Shown here piece after piece: positions 4,659 to 6,248 of a stretch of DNA of 6,248 nucleotides. A program made the position numbers and the translations under genes. The notes under the pieces were generated by a model. That model did no database searches. It had not been told where the DNA came from and saw nothing but the letters and a program-made list of their open reading frames with translations. The stretch covers positions 1 through 6,248 of the forward strand of contig CAISKH010000342.1 of NCBI GenBank assembly GCA_903885865.1, in the 5' to 3' direction. This DNA comes from an uncultured Mucilaginibacter sp. (GTDB lineage Bacteria > Bacteroidota > Bacteroidia > Sphingobacteriales > Sphingobacteriaceae). Within the stretch, counting starts at the first letter, position 1; each line of letters starts with the position of its first letter.

Positions 4659-5753
4659 ATGACGCCTAAAAAAACAATCGCACCCTTTTACGAACGCTTA
4701 TCACTGGTATTGATAGGCATTCTGTCGCTCGGGTTTTTAATTGTACAGGGCAAAGAGGTGCTTGACCCTTTAATATTTGGGTTTTTGTTTGCCATATTGT
4801 TATTGCCTGTTTCGGGCTTTTTAGAACAAAAACTGCGCCTGCCCCGCAGTATGTCATCGCTTTTATCCATTCTATTACTAGTAGCTTTTATAAGCGGTGT
4901 GCTTTATTTGGTAGGGTCGCAAATATCAAAGCTGACGCAGGACTGGCCCATGCTCCAAAAGCAGATAAGCCAATCAGTAAACGATTTACAGGGGTGGGTA
5001 CAATACGCTTTTCACCTCGACCTCGCAAAGCAAAAAGACTATGTTGACAATACCGCGAAAAAACTCATCTCATCAGGAAGTGGTGTTATAGGCACAACTT
5101 TCGGCGCGGTATCATCATTAATGCTGTTTTATGTGTTCATCATGATATTCACTTTTTTTATCCTGTTTTACCGGAAGCTGTTGTTCGGTTTTATACTACA
5201 GGCTTTCGGGAAGGATAATGAGCCCATAGTACATGATATTATCGAAAACATCCAAGCCATTTTAAGGCAATACATACTGGGCCTGCTGTTTGAAATGGTG
5301 ATAGTTGCCTGCATTGCCTGCACCGCGTTTTGGATGATCGGCATTAAATATGCTGTCCTTCTCGGAATTCTTGTCGGCTTGTTTAATATAATCCCTTACC
5401 TGGGTATTTTTACGGCCTTGTTTTTAAGTGTGCTCATCACCTTTGCTACGGGGCCGGTTGGTAACGCGGTTTGGGTGGGGGCCAGCGTGCTCGCCATACA
5501 TATACTTGATGCCAATTTATTATTGCCTACTGTAGTCGGCTCAAAAGTGCGCCTCAATGCGCTCATCACGTTCTTAGGTATTATTTTGGGCGAAATGATA
5601 TGGGGATTATCCGGCATGTTCCTTTCTATACCCACCATAGCGATATTTAAAATAATATTCGACCGCATTGAAAGTTTAAAATCATGGGGATACCTGCTTG
5701 GCGGCGATTATGAATATAAGAAATCGGCACAGAAAAAAATGAAAACAGAGTAG
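4659..5753 (+). CDS. AI-2E family (PerM/YdiK-type) inner membrane transporter
   Basis: This 364-aa integral membrane protein has the family's architecture. Three hydrophobic helices come first (about residues 14-31, 35-54 and 65-86). A soluble segment of about 60 residues follows (SQISKLTQDWPMLQKQISQ... to about 144). Then come a long hydrophobic stretch (about 145-172) and a cluster of helices from about 205 to 335, including GLFNIIPYLGIFTALF and DANLLLPTVVGSKVRLNAL, both characteristic of the family. The tail is short and basic (YEYKKSAQKKMK), probably cytoplasmic. Members have been linked to autoinducer-2 export and to ion or proton antiport, so the family name should not be read as proof of quorum signalling here. 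Length is normal. It is on the same strand as udp and lpxK but separated from lpxK by a strong palindrome. Confidence 0.88.
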   Translation: MTPKKTIAPFYERLSLVLIGILSLGFLIVQGKEVLDPLIFGFLFAILLLPVSGFLEQKLRLPRSMSSLLSILLLVAFISGVLYLVGSQISKLTQDWPMLQKQISQSVNDLQGWVQYAFHLDLAKQKDYVDNTAKKLISSGSGVIGTTFGAVSSLMLFYVFIMIFTFFILFYRKLLFGFILQAFGKDNEPIVHDIIENIQAILRQYILGLLFEMVIVACIACTAFWMIGIKYAVLLGILVGLFNIIPYLGIFTALFLSVLITFATGPVGNAVWVGASVLAIHILDANLLLPTVVGSKVRLNALITFLGIILGEMIWGLSGMFLSIPTIAIFKIIFDRIESLKSWGYLLGGDYEYKKSAQKKMKTE

Positions 5754-5765
5754 CTCTATAGCTTT

Positions 5766-5794
5766 ATAGCGATGGGTTTAAAACCCATCGCTAT
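5766..5794. terminator. Perfect 14-bp inverted repeat after the AI-2E-type gene
   Basis: ATAGCGATGGGTTT (5766-5779) and AAACCCATCGCTAT (5781-5794) are exact inverse complements around a single A. As RNA, the stem can extend by three U-G pairs and one C-G pair to 5762-5798. It starts 12 bases after the stop codon, where a terminator would be expected, but no U-run follows (GGGGAATTCC). It could equally be a dispersed palindromic repeat. Confidence 0.6.
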
Positions 5795-5820
5795 GGGGAA
5801 TTCCTGTCAAACCCTTTTCT

Positions 5821-5828
5821 TATCTTTG
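5821..5828 (+). promoter_or_regulatory. -7 box before lpxK
   Basis: TATCTTTG is identical to the box before mntA and fits TAnnTTTG exactly. It ends 7 bases before the lpxK ATG, implying a leaderless or very short-leader transcript. No TTTG is found 19-21 bases upstream; that position lies just past the palindrome. lpxK probably has its own promoter. Confidence 0.45.
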
Positions 5829-5835
5829 CGCCTGT

Positions 5836-6248
5836 ATGAAATACCTGCGCCTGCTATTATTTCCTTTTTCATTGCTATACGGATTGGTTGTTATAGTGCG
5901 CAACTGGTGTTATGACGCGGGCCTGTTCCGGAGCCGGTTGTTTGATATACCCGTTATATCAGTTGGTAATTTAGAGGTGGGTGGCGCAGGCAAAAGCCCC
6001 ATGGTTGAATATCTTATCCGCCTGCTCAAAAATAATTATAAAACGGCCATATTAAGTCGTGGTTACGGCAGGGAAACCACGGGCTACCAAACTGCTACTG
6101 CCACTGCTACTGATATTGGCGATGAACCAGCGCAGTTCAAGCATAAATTTCCGGATATTACCGTAGCTGTGTGCGAGAAAAGGGTTGTTGGAATTGAGCA
6201 ACTTAAAGGCGGCCACGACCTGGTGATCATGGACGATGCCTACCAGCA
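5836..6248 (+). CDS. lpxK: Tetraacyldisaccharide 4'-kinase, N-terminal part (cut by window end)
   Basis: LpxK phosphorylates the 4' position of the lipid A disaccharide precursor, a late step of lipid A synthesis at the inner face of the inner membrane. The visible 137 codons show a hydrophobic N-terminal segment (about residues 4-21, the membrane anchor), VGNLEVGGAGKSP at 43-55 (P-loop, with Ser where GKT is common), ILSRGYGR, DIGDEPAQF and MDDAYQ at the very end (the family's DDGFQ/DDAFQ motif). The order and spacing match the family. Residues 86-93 read TATATATD from an imperfect hexamer repeat. The ATG at 5836 is supported by the TATCTTTG box just upstream and by the hydrophobic start of the protein. 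The frame is open to the end of the window, so about the last 200 residues are not seen. Confidence 0.93.
   Translation, partial: MKYLRLLLFPFSLLYGLVVIVRNWCYDAGLFRSRLFDIPVISVGNLEVGGAGKSPMVEYLIRLLKNNYKTAILSRGYGRETTGYQTATATATDIGDEPAQFKHKFPDITVAVCEKRVVGIEQLKGGHDLVIMDDAYQ
6091..6114 (+). repeat. Imperfect hexamer repeat inside lpxK
   Basis: Units read ACTGCT, ACTGCC, ACTGCT, ACTGAT and encode Thr-Ala three times, then Thr-Asp. The period is a multiple of three, so changes in copy number would keep the frame. It lies in the loop before the GDEP motif, where length variation is plausible. Confidence 0.65.

Noticed and set aside
4659..5753. Evidence for an autoinducer-2 quorum-sensing locus
   Set aside because: Only the family name suggests it. 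No luxS, lsr or sensor gene is present in the window, and members of this family have other transport roles.

Overview
The window looks like a chromosomal segment of a Bacteroidota bacterium, most likely a Sphingobacteriaceae-type soil or water organism (Mucilaginibacter or Pedobacter relatives). The evidence is the Bacteroidota -7 promoter box (TAnnTTTG) close in front of several start codons, the lack of Shine-Dalgarno sequences, the sequence style of FolC, Udp and LpxK, and a DUF6496-like Lys-rich small protein. LpxK shows a Gram-negative, lipid A-making cell.

Layout. Positions 1-968 are AT-rich (30% GC over 661-900 by hand count) and accessory in character. They hold a possible gene tail at 2-46, overlapped ATGA-style by a 59-aa two-helix membrane protein (43-222), then an MNT/HEPN toxin-antitoxin operon (mntA 352-636, hepT 633-968, also ATGA-overlapped). 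From about 1000 onward the composition rises to about 50% GC and the genes are housekeeping: folC (1031-2341, folate polyglutamylation), a Gfo/Idh/MocA oxidoreductase (2378-3367), a convergent 57-aa DUF6496-like protein on the minus strand (3469-3642), uridine phosphorylase (3703-4578), an AI-2E/PerM-type membrane protein (4659-5753) and the first 137 codons of lpxK (5836 to the window end).

How the genes relate. mntA and hepT form one translationally coupled module. folC and the oxidoreductase are 36 nt apart and probably share a transcript that ends at a large REP-like hairpin (3370-3456), which also lies just past the end of the convergent DUF6496 gene. udp and the DUF6496 gene diverge from a 60-nt AT-rich spacer. 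The AI-2E-type gene and lpxK are separated by a near-perfect 29-bp palindrome, and lpxK then has its own -7 box. Beyond the TA module there is no obvious multi-gene pathway.

The most unusual sequence-level features are repeats. folC carries two heptanucleotide tandem arrays (GTCAAAA and ACTCACT), read as an in-frame linker, and a third degenerate heptamer-periodic stretch near its 3' end. Two different intergenic palindromes also occur. I did not find a convincing wholly new system. The best candidates for follow-up are the heptamer arrays inside folC and the possible toxin/immunity gene end at the left edge.
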